Assembly: GCA_010015745.1 (NCBI GenBank)
Contig: ML978166.1
Span: forward strand, 124,001 to 188,000
Direction of reading: 5' to 3'
DNA length: 64,000 bases
Source of the DNA: Setomelanomma holmii
Taxonomy: Eukaryota > Ascomycota > Dothideomycetes > Pleosporales > Phaeosphaeriaceae
Every line of letters begins with the position of its first letter. Within the stretch, counting starts at the first letter, position 1. The notes beneath the pieces are model-generated. The model was not told where the DNA came from. It saw only the letters and a list, made by a program, of their open reading frames with translations, and made no database searches. Below are positions 36,216-48,851 of this stretch, piece by piece. A program made the position numbers and the translations under genes.

Positions 36216-38751
36216 ATGAATGCTGAATACGCCCGTTGGGATTACAGCCAGCATCAGTACGACCCAAAATGGGGCCTCCGTCTCCCAGAGGCGCCTGTCC
36301 CGCCCACGCCTATGCATTTCACGTTTCCTGAGCAGCCTGTCGCGCGACTTTCAGAGGGCTTTGGCCAGCTGCAGATTGGGAATGGGAATGTGAACGGGAA
36401 GTCACCAAGAACGCGGACTACGCCCGTCACAACGCGTACGCGCATCACCCGCCATGGCTCCAACCCAAATCCCATCCGACCCTCCTCGAGTGGTGGAGAA
36501 GCCAACATGGTTCCGTACCGATCGTTTGCCCCGCCGAAGCGCTCAGAGTCGTACTCGCACCCCACGCCGCTCGAGGACTTCCGCAAGTCGCGACGATGGC
36601 CGCCGAGCGGATACAGGCAGGACGACCAGCTGAAGCCTGCCGAGGCCGATGACGTGATCTGTGCTGGAGCATCCACGTTCAAGGGATATTGGGATTCTGT
36701 ACCAAATGCGCCAGGTTATGACCGGTTCTACGCAGTCATGGAGTCCGAACACCAGAGCAGGACAGACCGCGCCCCATTCCAACAGGCAGCGTACCGCGAT
36801 ATGTCACTGAACATGACAGGCGCATCGGACAGCCAGTTCCCGTGGCTATCTCAGGAGCAGCCTTGCATGGCCTATGCGTTTGGGAAGAGCGCAGGTACCA
36901 CGACGCTCAACTTTTGGGTCAGCAAGTCGGGCAGTAGCAACGCTCCCACACAGTTTACTAGCGACGTGAAGCCGCGGAAGATTAAGCTTCTCCAGATTTT
37001 GGACCGGCTGCAGAAGCTGGAGAGTGGCCTCGACGAAGATGTCAGTGTACAGTCCCGCCAGGGATACTTTGGTTCATCTGACCTAACATTTGGCACATTA
37101 GGACCCTGAGGCGATGTATCGGTACTTGTACGCCACCCTCATCGACGATCCAGAGAAATTCACGGGCAATCCTCATATTGGTATAGAACAGCAGGTTGGA
37201 GATCTCATTACGGTCTTGACCAACCCAAGATGGATTGACTTTTCTCTGGCGAAGAACCAAGTGGTAGCTAAGTTCTTCGATGCGCCAGACCAGCACAAGA
37301 AGCAGGAATTCTTCCACCAGCTTCTGCTCTCCGTGGAGCTACATCTGCGGATCTCCTCCAGTGTGTATAATGACAAGTCAAGGCGAAAGCTTATCATGCA
37401 ACTGCCACCGATCATCACCTGGGATCTGGCAGTAGCACAACGCTGGCTTGAGAATATGGAGATTACCAAGTCTAGGACTTCGTCTACACAAAGCACCTTC
37501 AGCTTCGAACTGAAAAGTAAGAACACGCAGAAGGTAGCGCTTCAACATTTTGCATCCACGCTGAAGTGGCCCAACATGGATGAGGTCGACTACGTTCTCG
37601 ACGAACAGGATATCAAGGAAAAACCCCTCGAGGATCGCTCAGCGGACGCCATGTCTTGGTTCTCAGGCATAATACTACCTGGAAAGACGCTACCATGGCT
37701 GATCATGAACAGCTTGATTGACTGCGACCGCGACACAGGAGATGCCCTCAAATACTTGACACACATGCAACCCGCTTCAGGGTTCCAATATCGCGCGAAT
37801 ACTTATTGGTCATCGCAATGTATCGTTGGTAAGGTTCTTGGAGCCGCCAGAGGGGTCAAGCAGATCGCTGGGTGGGTAGGTCCTTGCATATATACTCCAG
37901 ACCTGAAACGGACGGAGTGCGTCAAGGTCAAGCAACCTGCCTCGCTGGATCCCAAGCTCAATCCTGGCGACGTGGAGTCCATGGCCGAGCGCACAAATCC
38001 TTTGGGACCCATAGAGGATAGTTATCCGGTGGACGACTACGAAGTACCAGTTCCGGATCAAGATGATGTGACAGACCTCATCAGGATTGAGAAGCTCGGA
38101 TTCCAGCCTTCGAAAGAGCAGCCTGCATCGACTAGGCATATTCCTGGCGCGCCTATACTGTTCGACGCTGCAATATTCTTCGCCTGTGGCGGGAAAAGCT
38201 GGCCAATGAAGTTGCGCTACGATGTCGACTTCATCAATGCTTTTCCCTGCCACCAAGGGCCTCATGGTATGGAAGAGAGATGTCTGTTAGCAACTTGACT
38301 CGGCTAACCAGTCGCAGTTTTATTCTACGACTTTTCCTACAAGCCCATCAAGATCGATGATGGTCTAGTTGATATCCATGATTGGGGTCGTCAATCGGGA
38401 CGCGTCTCTCGTCCTAGCTCATCACGCTCCTCGCCCAACAAGAAGGCACTTGCCCTTACGAACGGCGAGACCAAGTCCGCTCATGAACAAGTCACTAAAG
38501 TGCTTGCTATCGAAGCTCTAGGTGTCAGTGATAACGAGGTGTTTGCACGAGCATGGTGTGCCAATCACGGGCACAGCGCCGTCGTAGCCAACATCAAAGA
38601 GACGTGCATGGCGTGTGCGATCAGGGAGGCATATGCAGCATGCGTGTCGGTGGTTATTCTGACCGAAGGAGGAAGCGTCAAGGAGAATGATGCAGACGTC
38701 CCGGATCTGGACCGCCCCGAACGAATATCGATTCCTGGGAGCTTTTGGTAA
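36216..38751 (+). CDS. Unrecognised conserved-looking protein, 807 aa
   Basis: Three exons from the ATG at 36216: 36216-37040, 37102-38266 and 38318-38751; introns 61 nt (GTCAGT...TTAG) and 51 nt (GTATGG...GCAG). I do not recognise a named domain. The N-terminal 100 or so residues are Pro/Arg/Ser-rich and likely disordered. The middle is helical and Trp/Phe-rich (FQYRANTYWSSQCIVGKVLG, GWVGPCIYTPDL). The C-terminus has a compact Cys/Ala-rich block, VFARAWCANHGHSAVVANI then CMACAIREAYAACVSVVIL, which both introns are needed to reach. The general layout recalls an uncharacterised pezizomycete protein group. The start could lie further upstream through a micro-exon at 36041. No signal peptide or clear membrane helix. 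Confidence 0.7.
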
Positions 38752-39517
38752 CTTGCAACTGGCGATGTTCCAGCTATGGCATTTGCATACAGCAATGGTT
38801 GCTTCGGTGATCTGATGCTCTCACGACAGCTGTCTTTCCCGTGTAAACGACAGATTTGGGGCTGCTGGAATTGGCTTTCTGCATTCTTGGGTGGCATACG
38901 GTATCACGGTCGCCATCAATCATGAGATTATGGATGGTGTTTATGGGCAGCTCTGGATGGGTGGGTAGGGTCTATGGCTGCAACGTTACGTCTGCATGGG
39001 CATGGGAGAAGGTCACGGTCATCATCACGATTATGTAATTATGTCTTATGAATGTATGAGTTCTCGCAGCTACCTGTGGTCTTCAGCAACGCCACGATTA
39101 TTACCTGGTCCGTGCACCGTGACGTCTGACGGGAGTCCGGAGCACATGCGGATGTTCTAGCTGCGTGCAACAAAGCCATATTCAACGCACATTGTGTCTT
39201 GTCGCAATTGTGAGCAGAATAGCCGGGATTAGGTTGGATTGACTTGTTCTCACCTCAGCGACTCGGTGCTTGGACGCCCTGCAGACAATACACTCACCTC
39301 TACACCACCGAAGCCTCCCCGCAATAAAGCATTTTCATAATCACTGCTACCACTCCATTGCTCGCTACACGTTTCTTGAGCTCCTCTAGTACACTTGGTC
39401 CGACCTTTTCACGCCAAACCCTGTGCCGATGCGGTTGTGCGACCCTCCAACTCGCGCCGAACGGTTGTAGCACGCATCACGCACCACCAACCTCACGTAG
39501 TCGCTGCCTCGGGCGCC
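38752..39517. other. Intergenic, 0.77 kb
   Basis: 3' flank of the 807-aa gene and promoter of the armadillo gene. The right part (about 39300-39517) is pyrimidine-rich. No gene recognised. Confidence 0.4.
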
Positions 39518-42500
39518 ATGGGTCGCTCCACCATTCCTCCCGCGCTCATCGAGCTGTCGAACCCAAGCACACCCGAAGCACAAGTCGCCGCGCTGCAAAG
39601 CTTGAAGAACGAGATTGTCGGGCACGAGCAACGGAAAGAGCTCGCGGTTACACATGGGGTCATCAAGCCGCTGGCAGGCTTGCTGCGGAGTGAAGCGCGG
39701 AAAGGTGGGAAGAGGAGGCGAAGCCAGGCAAATGGGAATGGATCTGGGCTGTTTACGGAGAGCAGGCGGAGTCTGTCGGAGTGGTCGACTGAGGACGAGT
39801 TGAGGTTCCAGGCTACGTTGGTCGTAGGTAGTCTTGCAAATGGTGAGCCATGGATAGCCAAGGGCATATATAACGGACAAGATGGCTGACATGAGGCGCA
39901 TAGGCGGACCGGCTTTTGTCGCACCGATGCTCGCGGGCAACATCCTCCCTCCACTGCTCGAAGCATTGCGCCCCAGCGAGGCACCTGCGAAACTTGTCAC
40001 CACGACTCTGAAGACGCTGAACCAGATCGTAGATGCGGTCGCGCAAGAGAAGCCATGGGTGGACATGTCGGAAACATCGTCGAGATCGACATTGGCCTTT
40101 GCGCTCCGCGAGCAGCTATACGTGAGGCCGGTGATTGAGAGCCTCGCGGAAATACTGTCACAGCCGGCAGGCACGATGAAGGCGAATCTGCAGATATCAT
40201 TGGCCGTGCAGCTCATCATGAAGACTTGCCAGGAGGAGAACCAAAAGAGGATGATGGTCGAGTATGGCAATCTTGACTTATTAGCAGGACAGCTTGCTGC
40301 CATTGCTGCAGCCGATGAGTCGACTCAAGATCCCGACGCGAAGCCAGCGACCCGAGATCAATTGCCGCGGCCATGTCTTTCTGATGTCCTGGAAGCAATC
40401 GCTGCCATCATCAAGGATTCTCACTTCTACGCTGCTCGCTTCCTGTATTCACAGCCGATACAACAACTCTTTGGGTGGCCGAAAGACCGCGCAACGGCGT
40501 CATATGATGGATATGGCGGCACTTCGCAATCGTCGTGGGACAAGCTCATACCGCGTGTGCAGACGATGACGAGCAAATCGGATTCGTATACAAAGTCATG
40601 GCCTGCTCTTGGATCGTACACTGCTGCCAACGTGGAGAATTACGGGCGGCTACCAAGCGTGGAATCGTTGCAGCAGCCGACAGGTCGAGGGATTATCACA
40701 GATGAATCCGAATCTCCGCTGTTCGTATGGCTGATGTACGTTGCTAGACGCGGCGAGGGCAGGGAACGTCTTTCCGCGTGTTGGCTGCTAGCATTGCTGA
40801 AGAAGTTTGGCGAACGGTGGCCGCTCAACGACCCCTCCAAGACGACACGAGAACGACACTTTTCGTACTTGATTATTCCTCTGGTCGTTAAGATGATTGA
40901 GGAATCGTCACCGACATCCGACCATGCAAAGAAAGCATATGCTGCAGGCCCAGCAGCGAAGGAAGAGATGCGTACCGTGCTCGAGCGATCACCTTTGGTG
41001 CTTGCTGAGCTTGTGTCAAGCAATAAGGCGCTGCAGTCTGCGGCTGTCGATGCTCGTATCATGCCTACGCTGGTTCAAATACTCAAGAGGTCTTTCGACA
41101 CAGTAACGACAAATACGAAGCCGCTGTGGCAGCCGAAGTCGTCGTCATACGAAGTCAAAGATCCCATGGTTGATCCGGCGTCGTCGACATTGGGGAGGTC
41201 TGGTCTCAGCGCAGACGTGCTGCACGCGTTCAAGTATCGCGAAAGCGTTTTGTTGGCGTTAGCTGCTCTGGCGGGTGATCAAGACGGATTGAGAAAGCTT
41301 GTCATTGAGATGGGCGCTGCGACTCACATCATCGAAGCCATGGTACCTTACTCAGAGAACAACGAGCCAGGCGCAGCCCCGACCTCGGCGAAAGATGGAA
41401 ACCCGGAGCCGGTGCTCATTGCTGCTTGCAAGGTGACACGTTCCTTGTCGAGATCAGTCAGTGTGCTTAGAACAAGTCTCATCGATCATGGCGTAGCACA
41501 GCCGGTGTATGAGCTTCTCATGCATCCCAGTGTCAAGGTGCAAATAGCAGCAACCGAGGTCATCACCAATCTAGTCTTGGAGATGTCACCAATGCGTCCA
41601 GTATGTCGACTGTAAAGCGAGTGAGGACTGAGCTAACAACGTGTAGGAGATTATTGAAGCTGGAGTGCTGCGAGCGTTATGCGAGCAGTGCCGATCAGCC
41701 AATTTCAACCTTCGCTTCGGAAGTCTTTGGGCATTGAAGCATTTGTGCCTTGGTCTACCACAAGACATGAAGAAACAATGCTTAGACGAACTGGGTGTCG
41801 GTTGGCTTGTGCAAGTACTCAATGGCGAACCGAGTAAGCCTGCCATGGGTACGCCAAATGCCGCAGGCGAGCAGGTAGACCTTCTGAATTCTGTCGATGA
41901 GCCGCATATGGATCTTGACGAGGATTTGTCCGATGAAGAAGACGAAGACACAATGGCGGATAGCATACCTTCCATGAGTCGCCTGCAACGACCAGGCTCG
42001 CGATACACGAGTGCAACGAATATACGAGACCGGCTCCAGCATATCAAGAACGATGAGCAGGATGCTCGGATAAACGACGAGCGGAACGAAATCCGCATCC
42101 AAGAACAAGCCCTCGACTTCCTTCGAAACTTTATATCAGAGGACCAAACGACTGGTGAGATGATTGATCACCTCCTCAAAGCCTTTGGCCACACTCGCTT
42201 TTTCGAGCTTCTCGACGCCAAAATCCGCCCCAAGAACTCCTCAGCATCCACATCATCACAACCCCAACCCCAACCCAGCACAGTAGCGCCCACATACTGG
42301 TCCAATACAGCCCAACGCGCCGCCACCAACCTCGCCGCCCAACAACTCTCCCAACACATCAACTGGACCAATTACCCCGCCGCCGAACTCGTCCTTGCAA
42401 CAACTTTCGTCCTCGTCCACCTCGCCAACGGCCGGCCCGCACACCGCTCCCTCCTCATTTCACAAACCTCGCTCATGCAACACGTCCTCCCGCTGTGCAC

Positions 42501-42864
42501 CCATCATAGAAGAGAAGTCCGCGCCCTGTGTGCGTGGTTTCTGAACAATCTGCTCTGGCTCGAAGATAGCTCCGATGAAGCGGCGACGCGTGAGCGCGCG
42601 CATTTACTAAGGAATCTGGGCTTTGAAGAAGGCGCCAAGTTGTTGGCGAAGGATATGGATCTCGATGTTAGAGAGCGGGTGAAGCCGGTGATTGATCAGT
42701 TTGCGAGACTTTTGGGTGAGGGGCACACGGGTATGGGCATGGGGAGGAGTGGGACGTATGGGAGTGCAAGCGGGCAGGGGTTTGGTGGAAGTGAGGGAGG
42801 GGGGATGAGTGGGTTGGGGAGGTTGGGGGGTTTGAGCGGGTGGGATAGGGGCAGTAGAGGGTGA
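39518..42864 (+). CDS. gid5: Armadillo-repeat protein, Gid5/Vid28/ARMC8-like
   Basis: Probable substrate-receptor scaffold of the GID/CTLH ubiquitin ligase, which in yeast degrades gluconeogenic enzymes on return to glucose. Three exons: 39518-39842, 39904-41600 and 41647-42864; introns 61 and 46 nt; 1079 aa. Helical armadillo-type repeats run through the protein: LQSLKNEIVGHEQRKELAV near the start; LREQLYVRPVIESLAEIL; KYRESVLLALAALAGDQDG; and QIAATEVITNLVLEMSP then FNLRFGSLWALKHLCLGLP across the second intron. Near the end, REVRALCAWFLNNLLWLEDS is the repeat most like ARMC8. An acidic loop (EDLSDEEDEDT) and a Gln/Pro/Ser linker break the array. The C-terminus is Gly-rich. Assignment to Gid5 rests on repeat type and size. 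Confidence 0.7.
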
Positions 42865-44601
42865 ATGAACAGAGAGGAGGTTGCATGACTGCAAACGGTA
42901 TCTTTATGTATTGGGCTGGGAGATGACGAGTATGTTCGGGTTATGTCTTTGATATATGTATTTTGACCTCTCTAGGGATTGGACTGAGGATCCGACATGC
43001 TGCAATGAAGCACCAATCGAAACATTCGCAACTTAAGCACTAAATTAAGTTATCTGGCGTTTGCTGGTGATGGTACAAGATTTGAACCAGCGCTGTGAAC
43101 GCAGAGTCCTTCTCACAAACACCTATCATAGTGAACGATGCTGCTTCAACTTCATCGCACGTCCAACAGCCAGCGCTAGTGCTACTGGTACTATCGGCTC
43201 GATAAGCCTCCTTTGAGGTGAAATGCTGACCGCACTCTCCTGCTAAGTGCCTCCTAGTACAAGGAACAGTAGTACTTGCTGCACGGACTAGCTACTGCCC
43301 GTTCTATTCTAATTAGCAAGCATCAAAGGCTGCACAAGACGTCGCCCTACTTTTTCTCTACCTAAATACTCCTCCTCCCCCTCCCCACCTACCTCACAAC
43401 CTGCCTATACGCACAATACGCCATCGCACTCGACCACAGTAGTACAGGCTGTTGTGCGTGCTGGAATCCCCTCTTCACTCCGGGACACTTGCACATCCAG
43501 CTGCTGGTCATATCAAGCACGGCACGAAGACTTCTTACTTGCTGGTGGTTATCGTGGTGAACTCGTGAAGGCGCACAGCGGGCATGGAAAAAGGGCGTAT
43601 GCTTCGAGTAAGCACGCTGCACAGTGTAGAGCTGCAGGACCTATTACGGTGAGGTGGTGCTGGGGAGTGGGGATGGGAACAAGGCTGAGTAGGAGCAGGA
43701 GGAGGTGAGGACAAGTGACGGGCTTAGGCTAATACGGGAACTGGATTTGCGTGTGCATGTACATATTGGAATATCCGGTTTGCAAACTTGGGCGCGTGGC
43801 ACAATAGTTGCATACAACTATTGAGATGGTGGCGGCTTCCAGTCTTGGGCTTCCGCAAGCCTCGGACTGGCGTCCGAGCACGCACAATTGAGGGAGGTTG
43901 TGTCTTGACGATGTCGGCAGCGACGATTCGACGCGCTCGTGCTGGCTCGGCGGCACGCGGGGGAAGGGGCGCAGGTATGGGTTTCGATCGAGTCGCGTAA
44001 TCGTGAATGCTAGACTGGTATGGGGGCTGGGGTAGTGCCGCTATGGTGGTGGATAAGTTATTGGACAATGGCAGAGATGCAGGATGAGAAGTACGACTGA
44101 TGAACATGAGAGAGACTGCTGGGCCGAATCATATTTAAAGGACGGGGCAGGCAAGTCCGTCGAGGGGAATGCTGTTCAAATGACAGCTCTTTGTCCTATT
44201 GTCGCATTGTTCAGCCTTGTTCAGCCTTGTTCTATCGGACCGTCGAAGACATTGGGAAGACGAAATGAAACGGACGGGGAGTAGCAACGACTTGAGCTCG
44301 CTTTCTGCGATACAAATTTGACGCCAATGAGCACTTTGCATTTATAAGATAGGTGACTGTTTTGTCTGCATTTTCGTCTTCTAGTATTGCTGCGGCAGTT
44401 CTTTGTATGTGGGTGCCTATAGTTAGCCGCGCTCGGAAGCATCATGTCTCTACGGAGGTCTTGAGTAATCTGTATGCGCATGAGCACAACACACACCGAA
44501 ACTTGCTATTAGTACCCCTCAGACTGAGCAGGCGCGGTATGCACACTCGTTGCTCATCATTTTGTGTTATACACTATTTTCAAGCCTTTCAAATGTTTAT
44601 C
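42865..44601. other. Intergenic between convergent genes, 1.7 kb
   Basis: No supportable gene. A minus-strand 127-codon frame with a true ATG (43724-44107) has plausible composition but no recognisable domain or splice support. A tRNA-like TTTGAACC segment near 43081 does not fold properly. A short direct repeat TGTTCAGCCT occurs twice at about 44209-44231. Confidence 0.35.
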
Positions 44602-45926
44602 TTACACCCACTCCCGAGGGTTCCTAAGAACATCCAACAGTCTCTCTTCCCTGCTACCCTTTTCAGGCGCATGCATGTACTCCCACCTCGACGTGAGGGG
44701 CAAGCTCATCAGTATGCTCTCCACTCTTGCGCCAGGTGTGTTCAGCCCGAATGCTGTTCCGCGGTCATGCACGAGATTGAACTCAACATATCTTCCTCTT
44801 CTTATCTGCTGCCAGTGCTTCTGCGCGTCAGTGAAGGGCATGTCTTTTCGCTTGTTGATGATGGGTAGGTAGGAAGGCAGGAAGGCGGATAGACAGTCTT
44901 GCACAAAGGAGAAGAGTTGTTCTTGGTCCTTTTCCGCCTCGTCCAAGTCGTCGAAAAATATCCCGCCTACACCACGGGTCTCGCCGCGGTGCTTGTTGTT
45001 AAAGTACTCGTCGCACCACTTCTTGAAGCGTGGATAGTACGCCTTGTCATGCTTGTCGCACGCGCCTTTGATTGTGTTGTGGAAATGTATCGCGTCCTCG
45101 TCGTAGAGGTATGACGGCGTCAAATCGCACCCGCCACCGTACCACCACGCGTTCGTGTTGCCGAGCTTGTCGGCTGTCTCGAAGTAGCGGTAGTTGAGAT
45201 GTACCGTTGGCGCATTGGGGTTGTGCGGGTGCAAGACCATGGAGAGACCCGCGGCGAAGAATTCGAGGCTGTCGACGTCGGGGTCGAGGGCTTTGTGGTT
45301 GACGCGCATTTTTTGGATGGCGGCGCGCGGCAGGCGGCCGTATACGACTGATGTGTTCACGCCGGCTTTCTCAAAGACTTTGCCGTCTTGGAGGACGCAA
45401 GTTATGCCGCCGCCGCCTTCGGGGCGTTGCCATGAGTCAATTTTGAATTTTGTGCCGTCGACCTTTTCTAGCTCAGAGACAATTAGTTTTTGGTGCTGCT
45501 TGATGAATTGCTCCATGCGTAGCCTCATTGGCGATTGGTCGGACACGCCATTCTCTCGTTTGAGGAGTTCGTCTTTCTGGGCTATGGTTGGGGTCTCGGT
45601 TTTGATGCTGTCGTCGGTCCACTGTAAAGTCTTAGCTGGCATCTTCTGTGACGATATGCCCCAGATCATACCATGGAGTAGATCATGGCCCCGATGAAGG
45701 GCAGCATCAGCAGCCGTATCCTGTTTGGCCATTTGCTAGGCTTGGGGCTTCTCCATTCCTCTATGGGATCGACCTTCTCTTTCGGCGGAAAATCGGACAT
45801 ACATCTTCGCGGCGATTGTATCTGTCTCTTCACGAATGTGCGTGGCCGTAGTGTTGGTCTTGGCGCATAGCTCTGGGGAAGCTCGAGAGCTCTCGGGATG
45901 CGAAATGCGGATCGGAATGGTGGCAT
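44602..45926 (-). CDS. hem13: Coproporphyrinogen III oxidase (oxygen-dependent)
   Basis: Heme biosynthesis enzyme that oxidatively decarboxylates coproporphyrinogen III to protoporphyrinogen IX using O2. Two exons, 45926-45672 and 45621-44602, intron 50 nt (GTATGA, branch GCTAAG, TACAG), 424 aa. Core motifs are intact: VHLNYRYFE, AWWYGGGCDLTP, FKKWCDEYFNNKHRGE-RGVGGIFFDDL, and QIRRGRYVEFNLVHDRGTAFGL. The N-terminus is Arg/Pro-rich with no acidic residues at first (MPPFRSAFRIPRALELP), like a mitochondrial presequence. It also has a short hydrophobic segment, RLLMLPFIGAMIYSM, just before the intron. That suggests mitochondrial targeting, unlike the cytosolic yeast enzyme. The GAMIYSM-WTDDS junction is phase-perfect. 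Divergent from atg8. Confidence 0.92.
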
Positions 45927-46792
45927 GGCGGGCAATCGAAGGCAGGACCGAACAGGAAGCTATGTTGTGGCCATGTATGGCAGGAACGAGGGAGAGGGTA
46001 GAAGATTTCGCCTTGAGTTGAAATAGGAAAAAGCTTGTCATCCAAAAAGTGTATGGACATCACACGATGGTGGGCGCATCATCATGCAGGTACCGAGGAG
46101 CTTCGATGATGCAAACACGCCAAACTGCCGCGTAGGGCTGCATTCACTCGAGCTCGCCCATAACCTAGCAGTTGGGACCATGGCGAACAAGTGTTTGCAA
46201 TAACGCATATTGCACGCGTTTGTCGAAATCTCAACAGTGCCCACACCGTCCTGTGCATCTGAACACGTAGCTGATGGTGACCACTAGTCATACCGCGTAC
46301 TGCCAGACAGTCTTCTGCCGTTGTCGATGTGGTCTATAGCAAACATACATTCTAGATCATGGCACGCAAAGACTAAGATACCTCAGCCCAAGTATCGAGG
46401 TATCATTGTGCGGATGACTCAAGTCGCTGCAGGTCATGGGGAGCTGAGCAAGTGACTTGGACGGCAGTGCTCAGCCATCAAAGAAGAGTCACTTTGTCGC
46501 CCCCACAAAGAAAGGGCGGTGCTGGCATGAACGAAAGACTAATCTGAAAGTGTGTCTCGCAGCTGCCCGAGTGTTTGAAGCGGCCTTTTGAAGCGCGACC
46601 GTGGGAGGGTGGTGACATAAGCTGGTGATTGGCAAGCGGTGCTGCCTTGCGCGCCCCGCCTCTTAAGTCCCCTCTCACCGCCAGCCCTCCATCCTACATA
46701 TACCCTCCGCCACGCAACACCCGCACGACTCACTAAAATCGTATCACCACTCGACACCACACCGCACCAGAACAGCCTTATCACATTCCAGT
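45927..46792. promoter_or_regulatory. Divergent promoter region between hem13 and atg8
   Basis: An 866 bp interval holding both promoters. The atg8-proximal 110 bp is strongly C/CT-rich on the plus strand (about 46665-46790). No gene is recognised in it. Confidence 0.45.
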
Positions 46793-47266
46793 ATGCGTTC
46801 CAAGTTCAAGGACGAGCACCCCTTCGAGAAGCGCAAGGCCGAGGCCGAGCGCATTCGCCAGAAGTACAACGACCGCATTCCCGTACGTCTGCCTGCACCC
46901 GTCGCTCATCTTCCACATCATGCAGCACAGCTAACAGCGCGTGTAGGTTATTTGCGAGAAGGTCGAGAAGTCGGACATTGCGACCATCGACAAGAAGAAG
47001 TACCTCGTTCCAGCAGATCTCACCGTCGGCCAGTTCGTGTACGTGATCAGGAAGCGCATCAAGCTGTCGCCTGAGAAGGCCATCTTCATCTTCGTCGATG
47101 AGGTCCTGCCACCTACGGCCGCGTTGATGAGCTCGATATACGAGGAGCACAAGGATGAGGATGGTTTCCTCTACATCACGTACGTCACATCACCTTCCCG
47201 TCACGTCTCCAGTCACTAACAACCAACAGCTACTCGGGCGAGAACACGTTCGGTGGGGCCATCTAA
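46793..47266 (+). CDS. atg8: Autophagy ubiquitin-like protein Atg8
   Basis: Ubiquitin-like protein conjugated to phosphatidylethanolamine on autophagosome membranes. Three exons: 46793-46882, 46947-47179 and 47230-47266; introns 64 and 50 nt; 119 aa. The family is unmistakable: start [59 protein letters not shown], and YSGENTFG. The reactive Gly116 is followed by three residues (GAI) that Atg4 would remove before conjugation. The two introns sit at the junctions RIP-VICEKV and YIT-YSGENTF and are required for the conserved C-terminus. A CT-rich leader precedes it. Confidence 0.97.
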
Positions 47267-48851
47267 GCCAGCCTACATTCCTCATATCTACACGGTCATC
47301 GACGGCGCAGTGACACCACGGCGTTTTCGGATATCCTCGGGTTTCTTATCTTTTGACGCAACACGATATCATGGCATGGGTGGACGACGGATGGTTGCTG
47401 TGGATGAGGTGGTGCGGAAGCTACTCCCTCGCTTGTAGCAAAGAACAACCACTCTCTGACGGCTGGGAGGACGACAAGACAGATCTGTTATAATGCAGAG
47501 CTTCTCAGTGCTGAGCTGATGGTTGGGACATGCGGGCAGGTCTTTGGAACATGATGCAGGCTAGTTGACAACTTGGCTTCTTTTCTTGACTGCTACTGTA
47601 CTTGCTCGTCTCATCCTAATTCAAATGCATTGATATGCACCAAAGCCCGTCACAGCAATTAGTCGTGACCAGCACGATGGACCTGTGCCTGACCTGGCAG
47701 CGTGACTTGCGGCTGATTCGGCCTCTGAAACTATGACGACATCGTCCACCTGACCAGTACCTGCATTCAACCTTCACGATCTGCAGTAATGACCGTTCCA
47801 TCATTCGTAAGAAGAGTCATCTAGAAATAGATCAAATAATGCCAAAAACGAGTGGAAGCTACCCGGACTCCACATGGAGATCGTGGGGTCGAGCTCCACG
47901 CCGTTGTGGGCACGGACCACACCCTATGCAAGTGCGGGACGCCGATCTTAAGCTTTTCGGACACTATTCAAACTTCAACACTGCTGTACTTTTGCCGTAT
48001 AACCATAAATAACCTGGCCTACTCCATACTTTAGCTGTTCTTTGGTACCTTCCCGCTACTGCGGTTATCGCAACCTAACCACGTACCCTCAAACAAACTT
48101 GCGAAGCCTGGCTCACACCTAACTTTTACTTCACCTTAACTATGTCCTACCAGTATATCATCTCAAAGTCCGCATTATCCCCTCTCAGATCGTCACCCCA
48201 GCAAGTTCACTGACTACTCGACAGACGTCTTGATCCCATCTTCGCAGTATCGATCGGGCTCGCTGCCGCCGTAACGCGCATAAATCGAGAAGAGAAGGAG
48301 AAGGAACGGAGCACAGCTGAGAGTATGGATGCGTTGAGGAGGAGATGGAATCTGGCATGGCAAAGTGACGCACAGGGATCTAAGAAGATCTAGAGAGCGC
48401 AAAACGATGGGCGGTAACGCGAAGGCTGGGCCAGGATATGTGATAAGAATCACTCGGTGGGAGACGGTGGAGCAATGCACGAGATGATGGTATACGAAGA
48501 CTACGCATTCCAACTACATGGATCTCTACGATGGTTGCCTTCACCTTCGGGTAAAATCGATCACCATCACGGTGTCGCCTCGGGTACATGGTCGGCGTGG
48601 TACTCCAATCCGATTCTGGCGGTCGAAGAAAGCATACAGTCTCTTAGACTTTCACATTGCTGATTAGGAGCTATTTCACGAAACTGCTCTGGTGCAATGA
48701 TCGGTCGCTGTTCCGAACGAATATATCTAGTCCAATAAACTACATTACGACTACTATAACTTACGACACATATCGAAGATGTACATTCCGACAAAGTCTA
48801 CAAATCCGCACAAAAAAGGCCGACGAATCATCTGAAGACATCGACCTCGAC
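47267..48851. other. Intergenic between convergent genes, 1.6 kb
   Basis: 3' flanks of atg8 and the USP-like gene. Only short frames; nothing recognised. Confidence 0.4.

Noticed and set aside
43060..43150. tRNA-like GGTTCAAATC (minus strand) with CCA-like end
   Set aside because: The flanking bases do not form a 5-bp T stem, and no matching acceptor strand or anticodon arm could be found.
43724..44107. 127-codon minus-strand frame
   Set aside because: True ATG and plausible composition, but no domain, no splice support and no neighbour context.
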